Positions 36,540 through 46,209 of a stretch of DNA of 64,000 bases are shown here, piece after piece (the stretch's first letter is position 1; every line of letters begins with the position of its first letter). The translations under genes were made by a program, and so were the position numbers. This DNA comes from Streptomyces sp. NBC_00654 (GTDB lineage: Bacteria > Actinomycetota > Actinomycetes > Streptomycetales > Streptomycetaceae): NCBI RefSeq assembly GCF_026341775.1, contig NZ_JAPEOB010000001.1, forward strand, positions 1-64,000, in the 5' to 3' direction. Below the pieces are notes generated by a model. That model did no database searches and had not been told where the DNA came from. It saw nothing but the letters and a program-made list of their open reading frames with translations.

Positions 36540-39500
36540 ATGCCCAGCGATCTTCCCGAATGCCCCACCGCCTACGCCGAGTTGTCCGCCGCATCCCGGA
36601 CCGCCTGGGGCAAGCACGACCGGAAGACCGAGCAGTGGCTGCCCTTGTGGCGGCACATGGCGGACAGTGCCGCGGTCGCCGGGAAGCTGTGGGACGCGTG
36701 GGTGCCCGCGAATGTGAAGGCGCTCGTCGCGGAGGTGTTCCCGCGCGGGGCCGCCGATGCCCGGCAGGTTGCCGTCTATCTGGCCTGTGTCCATGACATC
36801 GGGAAGGCCACCCCCGCCTTCGCCTGCCAGGTGGACGGGCTCGCCGACCGGATGCGGCAGGCCGGGCTCGACATGCCGTACGAGAAGCAGTTCGGCGTGG
36901 ACCGCAGGATGGCCCCGCACGGGCTGGCCGGACAGTTGCTCCTCCAGGAGTGGCTGGGCGAGCGGTTCGGTTGGAGTGGGCGGGTTTCCGGGCAGTTCGC
37001 CGTCGTAGCGGGTGGGCATCACGGGACGCCGCCGGATCATCAGCAGATCCATGATCTCGGTCTTCACCCACGGCTGTTGCGCACCCGGGGCGACAGCGAG
37101 GATGCCTGGCGCTCGGTGCAGTACGAGCTGATGGACGCGTGTGCACGACGGGCCGGGGTGGAGGAGCGGTTCGCGGCCTGGGGCTCCGTACGGCTGCCCC
37201 AGCCGGTGCAGGTGGTGCTCACGGCGATCGTGATCGTCTCGGACTGGATCGCCAGCGCGTCCGAGCTGTTCCCGTACGAGCCGTCCTCCTGGTCGCCACT
37301 CGGGGCCATGGGCGAGGCCCGACGGCTCGGTGCCGCCTGGGCCGGGCTCGATCTGCCCGGACCGTGGGTGGCGGCACAACCGGACGGCACAGCAGCCGAG
37401 TTGTTCCGGGAACGGTTCGACCTGCCGGACGGCGCCGGGATCAGGCCCGTACAGGAGGCAGCCGTACGGGTGGCCCGGCAGATGCCTCCCGCCGGGTTGC
37501 TGATCGTCGAAGCGCCCATGGGCGAAGGCAAGACCGAGGCGGCCTTCGCAGCGGCGGAGATCCTGGCGGCCAGGACCGGGGCCGGGGGCTGTCTGGTGGC
37601 CCTGCCTACGCGGGCGACCGGGGACGCGATGTTCCCGCGGTTGCTGAGCTGGCTCGCGCGGCTCCCTGCGGACGGCCCCCGGTCCGTGGTACTCGCCCAC
37701 GCCAAGGCCGCCCTCAACGAGGTCTGGTCCGGGATGACGCGGGCCGGTCACCGTACGATCGCCGCCGTCGAGTTGGACGCCCCGGACGCCGCCGTGTCCC
37801 GCGCCGGAGCCGCCGATCCGTCCCACCCCTCCGAACTGCACGCCCACCAGTGGCTGCGCGGCCGGAAGAAGGCGCTGCTCGCCTCATTCGCCGTGGGCAC
37901 CATCGACCAGGTGCTCTTCGCCGGGCTCAAGAGCCGGCACCTGGCGCTGCGGCATCTGGCGGTCGCGGGCAAGGTCGTCATCATCGACGAGGTGCACGCC
38001 TACGACGCGTACATGAACGCCTATCTCGACCGCGTACTGGAGTGGCTGGCGGCCTACCGGGTGCCCGTCGTGATGCTCTCCGCGACGCTTCCGGCGAAGC
38101 GGCGCAGGGAACTGGCCGCCGCGTACGCCGGTGAGGAGACGGGCGAGCTCGCCGACGCCCTGAACCTCCCCGACGACGCCTACCCCCTCCTCACCGCCGC
38201 CGCGCCCGGCGGAGCCGTCCTGACCGCGCGCCCCGAACCAGCGTCGGGGCGCCGTACCGAAGTGACGCTCGAACGTCTCGACGACGACCCTTCACGGCTC
38301 GTGGAGCGACTGGCCGACGAGCTCCGGGACGGCGGGTGCGCACTGGTCGTACGCAACACAGTCGACCGGGTACTGGAGGCGGCCGAGCACTTGCGTGCGT
38401 ACTTCGGCCCGGACGCCGTGACCGTGGCGCACTCGCGGTTCCTGGCGGCCGACCGGGCGCGCAAGGACACCGACCTGCGCGAGAGGTTCGGACCCGGGGG
38501 CGGCCGGCCCGCCGGGCCGCACATCGTCGTGGCCAGCCAGGTCGTCGAACAGTCGCTGGACATCGACTTCGACCTCCTGGTCACCGACCTCGCCCCCGTC
38601 GACCTGATGCTCCAGCGCATGGGGCGGCTGCACCGCCACCCACGTACCCGCCCGCCCCGGCTCGTACGGGCCCGTTGCCTGGTGACGGGTGTGGCGGACT
38701 GGAGCGCCGACCCGCCCGAACCCGTACGCGGCTCGCTCGCCGTCTACCAGGGGCCGCACACGCTGCTCCGGGCGCTGGCCGTGCTCGGGCCGCATCTCGA
38801 CGGAGCCCCGGTGGTGCTGCCGGACCACATCAGCCCGCTGGTCCAGGCCGCGTACGACGAGCGGCCTGTCGGCCCGGACCGGTGGGCTCCCGTGCTGGCC
38901 GATGCCCGGCGTGCGTACGCGACCCGGCTCGCCGACAAACAGGAGCGCGCGGATGTGTTCCGGCTCGGTCCGGTACGCAGGGCGGGGCGGCCCGTAGTCG
39001 GCTGGCTGGACGGCAACGCGGGAGACGCCGACGACAGCCGCAGTGGACGGGCTCAGGTACGCGACAGCGAGGAGACCCTTGAGGTGCTGGTCGTCCAACG
39101 GCACGAGGACGGCCGGCTGACCACCGTGGGCTGGCTCGACGGCGGGCGCGGCGGACTGGACCTCCCGGAGCACGCGCCTCCGACACGCCAGGCCGCCGAA
39201 GCGGTGGCCGCGAGCGCACTGACGCTTCCTCGGCCGCTCACCCATCCGGGTGCAATCGACAGGACCATCGCGGAGCTTGAGCGATGGGTGGTTCCGGCCT
39301 GGCAGGTGAAGGAATGCCCCTGGCTGGCCGGCGAACTGCTGCTCGTCCTCGACGAGGAGTGCCGGACCCGCCTGTCAGGCTTCGAACTCCACTACAGCTC
39401 GGCCGACGGACTCCGTGTGACCGCCGTCGGCGCGCCCAAGGCAAAGGGACCCGACCCCATGACGCCGCCCTCCTTCGATCTCGTCTCCCGGCCCTGGCTG

Positions 39501-41141
39501 CCCGTACAGCGCAAGGACGGAACCACCGCCGAACTGTCGCTCCTGGAGGTCTTCGCCCAGGCGGGCAGCGTACGACGGCTGGTGGGTGATCTTCCCACCC
39601 AGGAACTGGCCCTGCTGCGACTGCTGTTGGCGATCCTGTACGACGCCCTCGACGAGGCGGAGGCAGGCGCGGCAGGCGCTCCGGCGGAGCTGGAGGACTG
39701 GGAGGAGCTGTGGCGTGCGGAGGATTCGCTCTCCGTCGTCGCCGGGTATCTCGACCGGCACCGCGAGCGCTTCGATCTACTCCACCCCGAGCGCCCGTTC
39801 TTCCAGGTCGCCGGGCTGCACACGGAGAAGCACGAGGTCGCCTCGCTGAACCGGATCGTGGCCGACGTACCGAACGGAGAGGCGTTCTTCTCGATGCGCC
39901 GGCCAGGTGTGGACCGGCTGGGGCTCGCCGAAGCGGCTCGCTGGCTGGTCCACACCCACGCGTACGACTCGTCCGGCATCAAGTCCGGGATGGAGGGCGA
40001 TGACCGGGTCAAGGGCGGGAAGGTCTACCCGCAGGGCGTGGGATGGGCGGGCGGTCTCGGCGGCGTCCTCGCGGAAGGCGCCACGCTGCGCGAGACGCTC
40101 CTGCTGAACCTGATTCCGACGGGCGAGGGCATCCTGACGGCGGACCGGAAGGCTGATCTGCCCGTCTGGCGTCGCGAGACACCGCCCGGCCCCGGCGTGC
40201 TGGAGCACGACCCGTCCGTGCCCCGGCCTGCCGGTCCGCGCGACCTCTACACCTGGCAGTCCCGGCGACTGCTCCTCCACAGCGAGGGCAGCGACGTCAC
40301 AGGGGTCGTCCTCGGCTACGGAGACCCGCTCGCCCACGCCAACCGGTGGAACGCGGAACCCATGACGGGCTGGCGGCGCAGCCAGGCGCAGGAGAAGAAG
40401 TTGGGCCGTCCGCTGGTCTACCTGCCGCGCCAGCACGATCCGAGCCGAGCCGCCTGGCGCGGTCTGGCAAGCCTGCTGTACGCGCAGAAGTCGGACAGCG
40501 ATACGACGGGCAGGGGGACGGACCAGAGCCGGCCCTCCGGAGTGGTGAGATGGCTGACCCTGCTGACCAGTGAGGACGTCCTCCCGAAGCAGTCGCTGAT
40601 CCGTACGCGGCTCATCGGTGCGGTGTACGGGACGCAGCAGTCCGTGGTCGACGAGGTGGTCGACGACGGTGTCACCCTGCCAGTCGTCCTGCTCCACCAG
40701 GACCGCCCGCTGTACGGCGCGGCCGCGGTCGACGCGGTGGCGGACGCCGAGCGGGCCGTGGCGGCCCTGGGGCAGTTGGCCGGGAATCTGGCACGTGCGG
40801 CGGGTTCGGAGCCGGGGCCGCACACGGACACCGCCCGCGATCTGGGGTTCGGGGCGCTGGACGGACCGTACCGGCAGTGGCTGGCGGGGCTCGGGGCGGC
40901 ACAGGACCCGGAAGCCGCACGCGTCGCGTGGCAGGCCGTCGCCCGCCGGATCGTTCTGGACCTCGGCCGTCAGCTGCTCGACACGGCGGGGCGGGCCGCG
41001 GCAGAGGGGCGGGTGGTGGAGCTTCCCCGCGTCGGCAAGCGCTGGGTGGACAGCTCGCGGGCGGACCTGTGGTTCCGGACCCGGATCAACCAGGTGCTGC
41101 CGAAGCCCCCACCGGACCCGCCCGCTCCCCCGGCCTCCTAG
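36540..41141 (+). CDS. cas3-cse1: Cas3-Cse1 (Cas8e) fusion protein, type I-E
   Basis: A single 1,533-aa frame. Residues 1-~240 are the HD nuclease (H39 in LWRHMAD; H85 and D86 in CVHDIGKATP). The helicase follows: Walker A EAPMGEGKTEAAF (~325-335), DEVH in IIDEVHAYDAY (~483), SATLP, and QRMGRLHRH (~690). From about residue 974 (MTPPSFDLVSRPWLPV) the sequence is Cse1, with FFQVAGLHTEK and GGVLAEGATLRETLLLN. The in-frame ATG at 39459 could allow separate Cse1, but no stop or frameshift divides them. The fusion would tether the nuclease-helicase to the crRNA-guided complex. Similar natural fusions are known in some Streptomyces and Catenulispora. Confidence 0.95.
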   Translation: MPSDLPECPTAYAELSAASRTAWGKHDRKTEQWLPLWRHMADSAAVAGKLWDAWVPANVKALVAEVFPRGAADARQVAVYLACVHDIGKATPAFACQVDGLADRMRQAGLDMPYEKQFGVDRRMAPHGLAGQLLLQEWLGERFGWSGRVSGQFAVVAGGHHGTPPDHQQIHDLGLHPRLLRTRGDSEDAWRSVQYELMDACARRAGVEERFAAWGSVRLPQPVQVVLTAIVIVSDWIASASELFPYEPSSWSPLGAMGEARRLGAAWAGLDLPGPWVAAQPDGTAAELFRERFDLPDGAGIRPVQEAAVRVARQMPPAGLLIVEAPMGEGKTEAAFAAAEILAARTGAGGCLVALPTRATGDAMFPRLLSWLARLPADGPRSVVLAHAKAALNEVWSGMTRAGHRTIAAVELDAPDAAVSRAGAADPSHPSELHAHQWLRGRKKALLASFAVGTIDQVLFAGLKSRHLALRHLAVAGKVVIIDEVHAYDAYMNAYLDRVLEWLAAYRVPVVMLSATLPAKRRRELAAAYAGEETGELADALNLPDDAYPLLTAAAPGGAVLTARPEPASGRRTEVTLERLDDDPSRLVERLADELRDGGCALVVRNTVDRVLEAAEHLRAYFGPDAVTVAHSRFLAADRARKDTDLRERFGPGGGRPAGPHIVVASQVVEQSLDIDFDLLVTDLAPVDLMLQRMGRLHRHPRTRPPRLVRARCLVTGVADWSADPPEPVRGSLAVYQGPHTLLRALAVLGPHLDGAPVVLPDHISPLVQAAYDERPVGPDRWAPVLADARRAYATRLADKQERADVFRLGPVRRAGRPVVGWLDGNAGDADDSRSGRAQVRDSEETLEVLVVQRHEDGRLTTVGWLDGGRGGLDLPEHAPPTRQAAEAVAASALTLPRPLTHPGAIDRTIAELERWVVPAWQVKECPWLAGELLLVLDEECRTRLSGFELHYSSADGLRVTAVGAPKAKGPDPMTPPSFDLVSRPWLPVQRKDGTTAELSLLEVFAQAGSVRRLVGDLPTQELALLRLLLAILYDALDEAEAGAAGAPAELEDWEELWRAEDSLSVVAGYLDRHRERFDLLHPERPFFQVAGLHTEKHEVASLNRIVADVPNGEAFFSMRRPGVDRLGLAEAARWLVHTHAYDSSGIKSGMEGDDRVKGGKVYPQGVGWAGGLGGVLAEGATLRETLLLNLIPTGEGILTADRKADLPVWRRETPPGPGVLEHDPSVPRPAGPRDLYTWQSRRLLLHSEGSDVTGVVLGYGDPLAHANRWNAEPMTGWRRSQAQEKKLGRPLVYLPRQHDPSRAAWRGLASLLYAQKSDSDTTGRGTDQSRPSGVVRWLTLLTSEDVLPKQSLIRTRLIGAVYGTQQSVVDEVVDDGVTLPVVLLHQDRPLYGAAAVDAVADAERAVAALGQLAGNLARAAGSEPGPHTDTARDLGFGALDGPYRQWLAGLGAAQDPEAARVAWQAVARRIVLDLGRQLLDTAGRAAAEGRVVELPRVGKRWVDSSRADLWFRTRINQVLPKPPPDPPAPPAS

Positions 41142-41188
41142 CCCCAGCCCCCCGCGCCAGCCCGACGAAGCCCCTTGGACGGAACCGT

Positions 41189-41953
41189 ATGACCACGACG
41201 ACGACCGGCGCAGCCGCCGAAGGCTCCTCCCCCGTTACAGACGGCCCAGCCGAGGCGCCTTCGGAACACGGCCTGGTCGCGCAGGCGACAGGCCAGTACA
41301 TCGCGCGCCTTCAGCCGCGGTACCTCAAGGACAACCCGGCGGCCGTGTCGGAGCTCGCCCGACTGCGGCGCGGGGCAGGCAAGCGGGTGCACCAGGTGCA
41401 GGACCTGTGGGGAGTCGGCGGCCTGGAGGAACTGGCCCGGCTGCTCGCGGACCGGCCGGACTTCCACCGCCGGGAGGACGCCGAGGAGGCGGTCTTTCTC
41501 GCTTCGACGCTTTGGGCACTGCACCAGCAGTCCGGGCGCGATCACGGCATGTACCAGAGAAGGCAGACCCTGGGCGGCGCGGTGCGCACCCTGATGCGGC
41601 TGGACAGCGGGCCGGGCGCCGACGAGGAGAGGGACTCTCCGCTACGTACACGACTGGTCCGAGTCGGTACCGCCGAGTCGGTCGAGTCTGTCGCCGTACG
41701 GCTGAGGGAGATCGTTCTTCTCCTGCGCGGAGCACAAGTGCCGCTCGACTACGCCCGCCTGGCCGGTCAGCTCTACCGCTGGCAGTCCCGGCCGGGGCGT
41801 GCCGGTGTGCAACGGGAATGGGGGCGCGAGTTCCATCTCGCCGCCGCTCCTCGCGCCAAGGCCAAGGACACCGAAGCCCCGGACGGCGGTGACGCGATCG
41901 ATCTGTCGCTGAGCGTGGATGAGGAGTACGGCGGCTACGCCTCCGGGGAGTGA
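41189..41953 (+). CDS. cse2: Cse2 (Cas11e), small subunit of Cascade
   Basis: A 254-aa protein. After a ~30-residue Thr/Ala-rich start come helices typical of Cse2: ALARLRRG-like ELARLRRGAGKRVHQ, FLASTLWALHQQS, and RLVRVGTAESVESVAVRLREIVLLLRG, ending in a YARLAGQLYRWQ segment. Cse2 dimerises and stabilises target-strand binding in the complex. It is longer than the E. coli protein, with extensions at both ends. It lies 47 bp after the cas3-cse1 stop. Confidence 0.93.
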   Translation: MTTTTTGAAAEGSSPVTDGPAEAPSEHGLVAQATGQYIARLQPRYLKDNPAAVSELARLRRGAGKRVHQVQDLWGVGGLEELARLLADRPDFHRREDAEEAVFLASTLWALHQQSGRDHGMYQRRQTLGGAVRTLMRLDSGPGADEERDSPLRTRLVRVGTAESVESVAVRLREIVLLLRGAQVPLDYARLAGQLYRWQSRPGRAGVQREWGREFHLAAAPRAKAKDTEAPDGGDAIDLSLSVDEEYGGYASGE

Positions 41954-42067
41954 GGCATCCGCCCCGCTCCCCCGTCCGATGTGTCCCCCCTCTCCCTTCT
42001 CGCCCGCCCCGATCCTCCTCCCCGACACCGCATCCCGAACACTTCTACACAGAGGAACTGAGTACGC

Positions 42068-43312
42068 GTGACCAGGACGATCCTTGACATCCACATCCTC
42101 CAGACCGTCCCGCCGAGCAACCTGAACAGGGACGACACCGGTACGCCCAAATCCGCGACGTACGGGGGCGTACGACGGTCACGGGTATCCAGCCAGGCAT
42201 GGAAGCGGGCCACGCGCGAGGCGTTCTCGGAGCTGCTGGACACGTCCCAGCTGGGTATCCGGACGAAGAAGGTCGCAGAGGTACTGGCCGGCCGCATTCT
42301 CGCCCTCGACCCTTCGCCGACGCGTGCCACGGCCCTGGAGATGGCCGCCGAGACGATGCAGGTGGCAACCGGATCGAAGATCACCGTGCCCACCCGCAAG
42401 AACAAGGAGGACGTGGAGGATCCTGCCGGGGAGTCCACGTACCTCATGTTCCTGAGTGGCCGCCAGTTCGACGCTCTCGCGGGACTGGCCGTCGAGGGAG
42501 GCAAGGGCGGTGACATCAAGGCTCTCAAGGCCTTCCTCAAGGTCAAGGAGAACAGGGCACGCGCCAAACAGTTGGCGGGCACCGAACACTCCGTGGACAT
42601 CGCGCTGTTCGGGCGAATGGTCGCGGACTCGACCGACCTCAACGTGGACGCCGCGGCCCAGGTCGCCCACGCCCTGAGCGTGCACGCGGTGGAGGTCGAG
42701 TCGGACTACTACACGGCGGTCGACGACAGGAACACGGACGCCGAGGCAGGTGCCGGGATGATCGGCTCCATCGACTTCAACTCGGCGACCCTCTACCGGT
42801 ACGCGGCGGTCGATGTCGACCAACTGCAGAGGAATCTGGGCACCGGACAGCGCGAGGACCGGCCCGTGGAGCCCACGCGGCAAGCGGTCACCGCCTTCCT
42901 CGAAAGCTTTATCACCTCGCTCCCGACCGGGAAGATCAATACCTTCGCCAACCAGACCCTGCCGACCGCGGTGATCGTCAAGGTCCGCTCGCGGCGGCCG
43001 GTCAGTTACGTCGCGGCCTTCGAGAAGCCCGTCGGCATGGGCAAGGGCGGCGGCTTCCTCCAGAAGAGCTGCGAGCGGCTCGCCACGTTCGTACCCGGGC
43101 TGGAGAGCAGTTATGGGCTGGCCGACAGCGGGCAGGGCTGGGTGCTCCGGATGGGCGAGGAGACTGCGGCACTGGCAGCACTCGGGGCCGAGGTGAACCT
43201 GTCCGGACTGCTGTCTGCTGTGGGGGACGCCGTGGAGGCGAGGCTGACCCCGGAGGTCCCGGCCGCCCGGCAGAGCGGGGACCCGGCCCTCGCCGCGGAG
43301 ACCGGGGCATGA
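42068..43312 (+). CDS. cas7e: Cas7e (Cse4), crRNA backbone subunit
   Basis: A 414-aa protein from GTG 42068. It begins with ILDIHILQTVPPSNLNRDDTG, the usual start of the family, and has RRSRVSSQAWKRATR and DIALFGRMVADSTDLNVDAAAQVAHALS, signatures of Cse4. Six copies coat the crRNA spacer in type I-E complexes. The stop overlaps the start of cas5 by 4 bp (ATGA). Confidence 0.96.
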   Translation: MTRTILDIHILQTVPPSNLNRDDTGTPKSATYGGVRRSRVSSQAWKRATREAFSELLDTSQLGIRTKKVAEVLAGRILALDPSPTRATALEMAAETMQVATGSKITVPTRKNKEDVEDPAGESTYLMFLSGRQFDALAGLAVEGGKGGDIKALKAFLKVKENRARAKQLAGTEHSVDIALFGRMVADSTDLNVDAAAQVAHALSVHAVEVESDYYTAVDDRNTDAEAGAGMIGSIDFNSATLYRYAAVDVDQLQRNLGTGQREDRPVEPTRQAVTAFLESFITSLPTGKINTFANQTLPTAVIVKVRSRRPVSYVAAFEKPVGMGKGGGFLQKSCERLATFVPGLESSYGLADSGQGWVLRMGEETAALAALGAEVNLSGLLSAVGDAVEARLTPEVPAARQSGDPALAAETGA

Positions 43313-44028
43313 GCGTGCTGCTGCTGCGGCTCGCGGGTCCCCTCCAGTCCTGGGGGTCCGCAGCCCGGTTCACGCGCCGCACGACAGAGAACGCACCGAC
43401 GAAGAGCGGGATCATCGGTCTCCTCGCCGCAGCCCAGGGTCGTGGGCGGGACGCCGACCTCGCCGATCTGGCAGCCCTGGAGTTCGGTGTCCGGATCGAT
43501 CAGCCGGGCACGCGGCTCCGCGACTTCCAGACCGCGCACCACGGCGACACGGACAAGGCCATGCCGTTGTCGGAACGCTTCTACCTCGCGGACGCGGTGT
43601 TCGTGGCGGGTGTGAGCGGCGAGGCCGCGCTGATGCAACGGCTGTACGAGGCGTTGCTGGAGCCCGTGTTCCTGCCCTATCTCGGGCGGCGTTCCTGCCC
43701 GCCCGCGCAGCCGATCCCGATCGGGGAGCCGTTGGCATCAAGCCTCGAACAGGCCCTGCGCGACGCGGAATGGGAAGCGTCCGACTGGTACAAGGACCGC
43801 CTCGCGGCCACGTGCCGCCCTGACGGGGAGGAGCTCGGTCTCCATCTGGACTGCCCGCCCGGCCAGGAGCCGGACATCACGCTGCGCGACCTGCCCCTGA
43901 GCTTCGATCCCCGCAACCGGCGGTACGCGCTGCGGGGCGTCCACAGCAGAACCGTCCCCCGGCCCGCCGCACCACCGGCCCACGAACCGACCGCCCTGCT
44001 CCCGCCCGTCACACCGAGGACCGACTGA
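43309..44028 (+). CDS. cas5e: Cas5e, crRNA 5'-handle-binding subunit
   Basis: A 239-aa RAMP protein. The N-terminus VLLLRLAGPLQSWGSAARFTRRTTENAPTKSGIIGLLAAA is characteristic of Cas5e, followed by RIDQPGTRLRDFQTAH. It caps the 5' handle of the crRNA in the complex. It overlaps the preceding cas7 gene by 4 bp and the next by one base, indicating coupled translation. Confidence 0.96.
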   Translation: MSVLLLRLAGPLQSWGSAARFTRRTTENAPTKSGIIGLLAAAQGRGRDADLADLAALEFGVRIDQPGTRLRDFQTAHHGDTDKAMPLSERFYLADAVFVAGVSGEAALMQRLYEALLEPVFLPYLGRRSCPPAQPIPIGEPLASSLEQALRDAEWEASDWYKDRLAATCRPDGEELGLHLDCPPGQEPDITLRDLPLSFDPRNRRYALRGVHSRTVPRPAAPPAHEPTALLPPVTPRTD

Positions 44029-44753
44029 TGTACCTCACCCGCTTCCGAGTGAACACCGGCCGGTCAGATGCCCGGCAACTGCTCGGCTCGCCGCATCGCC
44101 TGCACGGGGCGGTGAACATGTCCTTCCCCACCCCTCCGCCCCGGGACGGGTCAGGCCCCCGGGTGCTGTGGCGGGTGGACCGGAACGGAACCTCCGAGAC
44201 GCTCCTGTACATCACCGGTCCCACCCGCCCCGATCTGACGCACCTCGTCGAACAGGCCGGCTGGCCCGCCTCGGACGAACCCGGCTGGACGACGTTCGCG
44301 TACGAGCAGTTCCTCTCCACGCTCCACGCCGGGGACACCTGGGGGTTCAGGCTCACGGCGAACCCCGTCCACAACATCCGCCACCCGTTCCTCAAGGAGG
44401 GCGAACGCACGAAACGCGCCGCCCACCGGACCACGCTGCACCAGATGCGGTGGCTGCTCCAACGGCAGGAGACATCGGGCTTCGAGATCGTCCAGAAGCC
44501 GGTGGAGCGCCGGCTCCTGGAGCAGGGCGACGAGCACGAGCTGATCGTCCGAGACCGGATCCCCCTCCAGTTCCACCGGCCCCCGGCCAAGCCGAGCCGC
44601 AACGACGTACAGATCACCAAGGTCACGTTCGACGGCCGCCTGCGCGTCACCGAACCGGAGCGCTTCCGCCGTACGCTCACCCACGGCCTGGGCAAGGCCA
44701 AGGCGTACGGCTGCGGTCTGATGACCCTGGCACCGGTACGGGGGAAGCCATGA
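44028..44753 (+). CDS. cas6e: Cas6e (Cse3), crRNA-processing endoribonuclease
   Basis: A 241-aa protein. The N-terminus MYLTRFRVNT leads to SPHRLHGAVNMSFP, whose His26 corresponds in position to the catalytic His of E. coli Cas6e. The C-terminal glycine-rich loop is HGLGKAKAYGCGLMTL. It cuts the precursor RNA at the base of the repeat hairpin (CCCCGC/GCGGGG here) and stays bound. Both array repeat variants keep the stem, so one enzyme should process both. Confidence 0.95.
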   Translation: MYLTRFRVNTGRSDARQLLGSPHRLHGAVNMSFPTPPPRDGSGPRVLWRVDRNGTSETLLYITGPTRPDLTHLVEQAGWPASDEPGWTTFAYEQFLSTLHAGDTWGFRLTANPVHNIRHPFLKEGERTKRAAHRTTLHQMRWLLQRQETSGFEIVQKPVERRLLEQGDEHELIVRDRIPLQFHRPPAKPSRNDVQITKVTFDGRLRVTEPERFRRTLTHGLGKAKAYGCGLMTLAPVRGKP

Positions 44754-45709
44754 GCACCGTCAGCCGCCGGGGTGCCTCCTCGCCCCGGGAACTCACGCGG
44801 GTCGGCGACCGGCTCTCGTTCGTCTATCTGGAGCGGTGCACCGTGCACCGGGACTCCAACGCGATCACGGCGGAGGACGCGGACGGCGTCACCCACATCC
44901 CGTCCGCCACGATCGGCACCCTCCTGCTCGGCCCGGGAACCCGCGTCACCCACCAGGCGATGGCTCTCCTGGGCGACAGCGGCGCGGGCGTGGCGTGGGT
45001 CGGTGAGCACGGAGTGCGGTATTACGCGGGCGGCCGGGCCCTGACACGTTCCTCGGGCCTGATCGAGGCACAGGCCACGGCCTGGGCGAACCGTCGCACC
45101 CGGCTGAACGTGGCACGCGCCATGTACCGCCTGCGTTTCCCGGGCGAGGACACGGCGGGAAAGACCCGGCAGGACCTCCTCAGGATGGAGGGCCGGCGCC
45201 TGAAGGACTGCTACCGGCAGGAGTCGCTGCGCACCGGCGTCCCGTGGCGCCGACGCGAGTACCACCGCGACGACTTCTCGGCGGGCGACGCCCCCAACCA
45301 GGCCATCACCGCAGCGGCTCAGTGCATGTACGGGGTCTCCCACTCCGTCGTCGTGGCCCTCGGCTGCTCTCCGGGCCTGGGCTTCGTCCACTCGGGGCAC
45401 GAGCGCTCGTTCGTCATGGACGTGGCCGACTTCTACAAGACGGAGATCGCCATCCCAGCCGCCTTCGACGCGGCGGTCGAGGGAAAGGACGACATCGCGG
45501 CCCGGACCCGCCGGATGCTCCGGGACAGCATCAACCGGACCGGCCTCCTCGACCGCTGCGTAAGGGACATCAAGGACCTGCTGGGCTGGGACGGCAAACG
45601 CGACACAAGTGAGGCAGGGGGCGAGACACAGGACCGCGTCACGCTCCAGTCCGACGGAGACCTCCACGTCGAGAGCGGCCACAACTACGGAGACGAGCCC
45701 CTCTGGTGA
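44750..45709 (+). CDS. cas1: Cas1e integrase
   Basis: A 319-aa protein starting at ATG 44750, overlapping cas6e by 4 bp. Type I-E Cas1 features are LSFVYLERCTVHRDSNAI, PSATIGTLLLGPGTRVTHQAM, the catalytic region with LLRMEGRRLKDCYR (Glu) and LGFVHSGHERSFVMDVADFYK (His and Asp). With Cas2 it inserts new spacers at the leader end. All catalytic positions are present, so adaptation may still work. Confidence 0.96.
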   Translation: MSTVSRRGASSPRELTRVGDRLSFVYLERCTVHRDSNAITAEDADGVTHIPSATIGTLLLGPGTRVTHQAMALLGDSGAGVAWVGEHGVRYYAGGRALTRSSGLIEAQATAWANRRTRLNVARAMYRLRFPGEDTAGKTRQDLLRMEGRRLKDCYRQESLRTGVPWRRREYHRDDFSAGDAPNQAITAAAQCMYGVSHSVVVALGCSPGLGFVHSGHERSFVMDVADFYKTEIAIPAAFDAAVEGKDDIAARTRRMLRDSINRTGLLDRCVRDIKDLLGWDGKRDTSEAGGETQDRVTLQSDGDLHVESGHNYGDEPLW

Positions 45710-46071
45710 CCGTCATCGTTCTCACCAACTGCCCGGTCGGCCTGCGTGGTTTCCTCACCCGCTGGCTACTGGAGATCTCGCCCGGCGTCTTCCTGGGCGC
45801 CCCCACGACCCGTATCCGCGAAATCCTGTGGAACGAGGTACGCCAGTACGCGGGCCAGGGCCGCGCGCTGCTGGCCTACCAGACGAATACGGAACAGGGC
45901 TACGCGTTCGAAACCCACGATCACGCCTGGCACCCCACGGACCACGAGGGCCTCACCCTGATCCGCCGCCCGAACACGAACGCACCTCGCGCCACGAAGA
46001 AACCGGCGGACGTGCCCCGCCAGGGCTGGAGCAAGGCGTCGAAGCGGCGGAAGTTCGGGGGCGGTAGGTGA
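45706..46071 (+). CDS. cas2: Cas2e
   Basis: A 121-aa protein from GTG 45706, overlapping cas1 by 4 bp. It has VIVLTNCPVGLRGFLTRWLLEISPGVFLG and LLAYQTNTEQGYAFETHDHAWHP, diagnostic of the type I-E form. A ~35-residue basic tail (PRQGWSKASKRRKFGGG) extends beyond the E. coli length. It is the structural partner of Cas1. Its stop is 139 bp before the first repeat of array 2. Confidence 0.94.
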   Translation: MTVIVLTNCPVGLRGFLTRWLLEISPGVFLGAPTTRIREILWNEVRQYAGQGRALLAYQTNTEQGYAFETHDHAWHPTDHEGLTLIRRPNTNAPRATKKPADVPRQGWSKASKRRKFGGGR

Positions 46072-46209
46072 GTAGGTGGGTGGATGAATAGTGTTGCGGG
46101 AGAGAGGTACTTCGTACCTCCCGAATCAACAGCAAGGCCCCATATGCCGGAATTTGAGGAAGTAAGCAAAAACAGCCGCCTCGCTCCCTGAACGTGCAGG
46201 TCAGGGCCT
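46072..46209 (+). promoter_or_regulatory. Leader of CRISPR array 2
   Basis: A 138-bp AT-richer region after cas2. AAGTAAGCAAAAACAG at 46160-46175 is identical to the motif in leader 1 and again starts 50 bp before the first repeat. CTGAAC and GCAGGTC recur near the repeat. Outside these the two leaders differ, which points to these boxes as the functional part. Confidence 0.8.
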
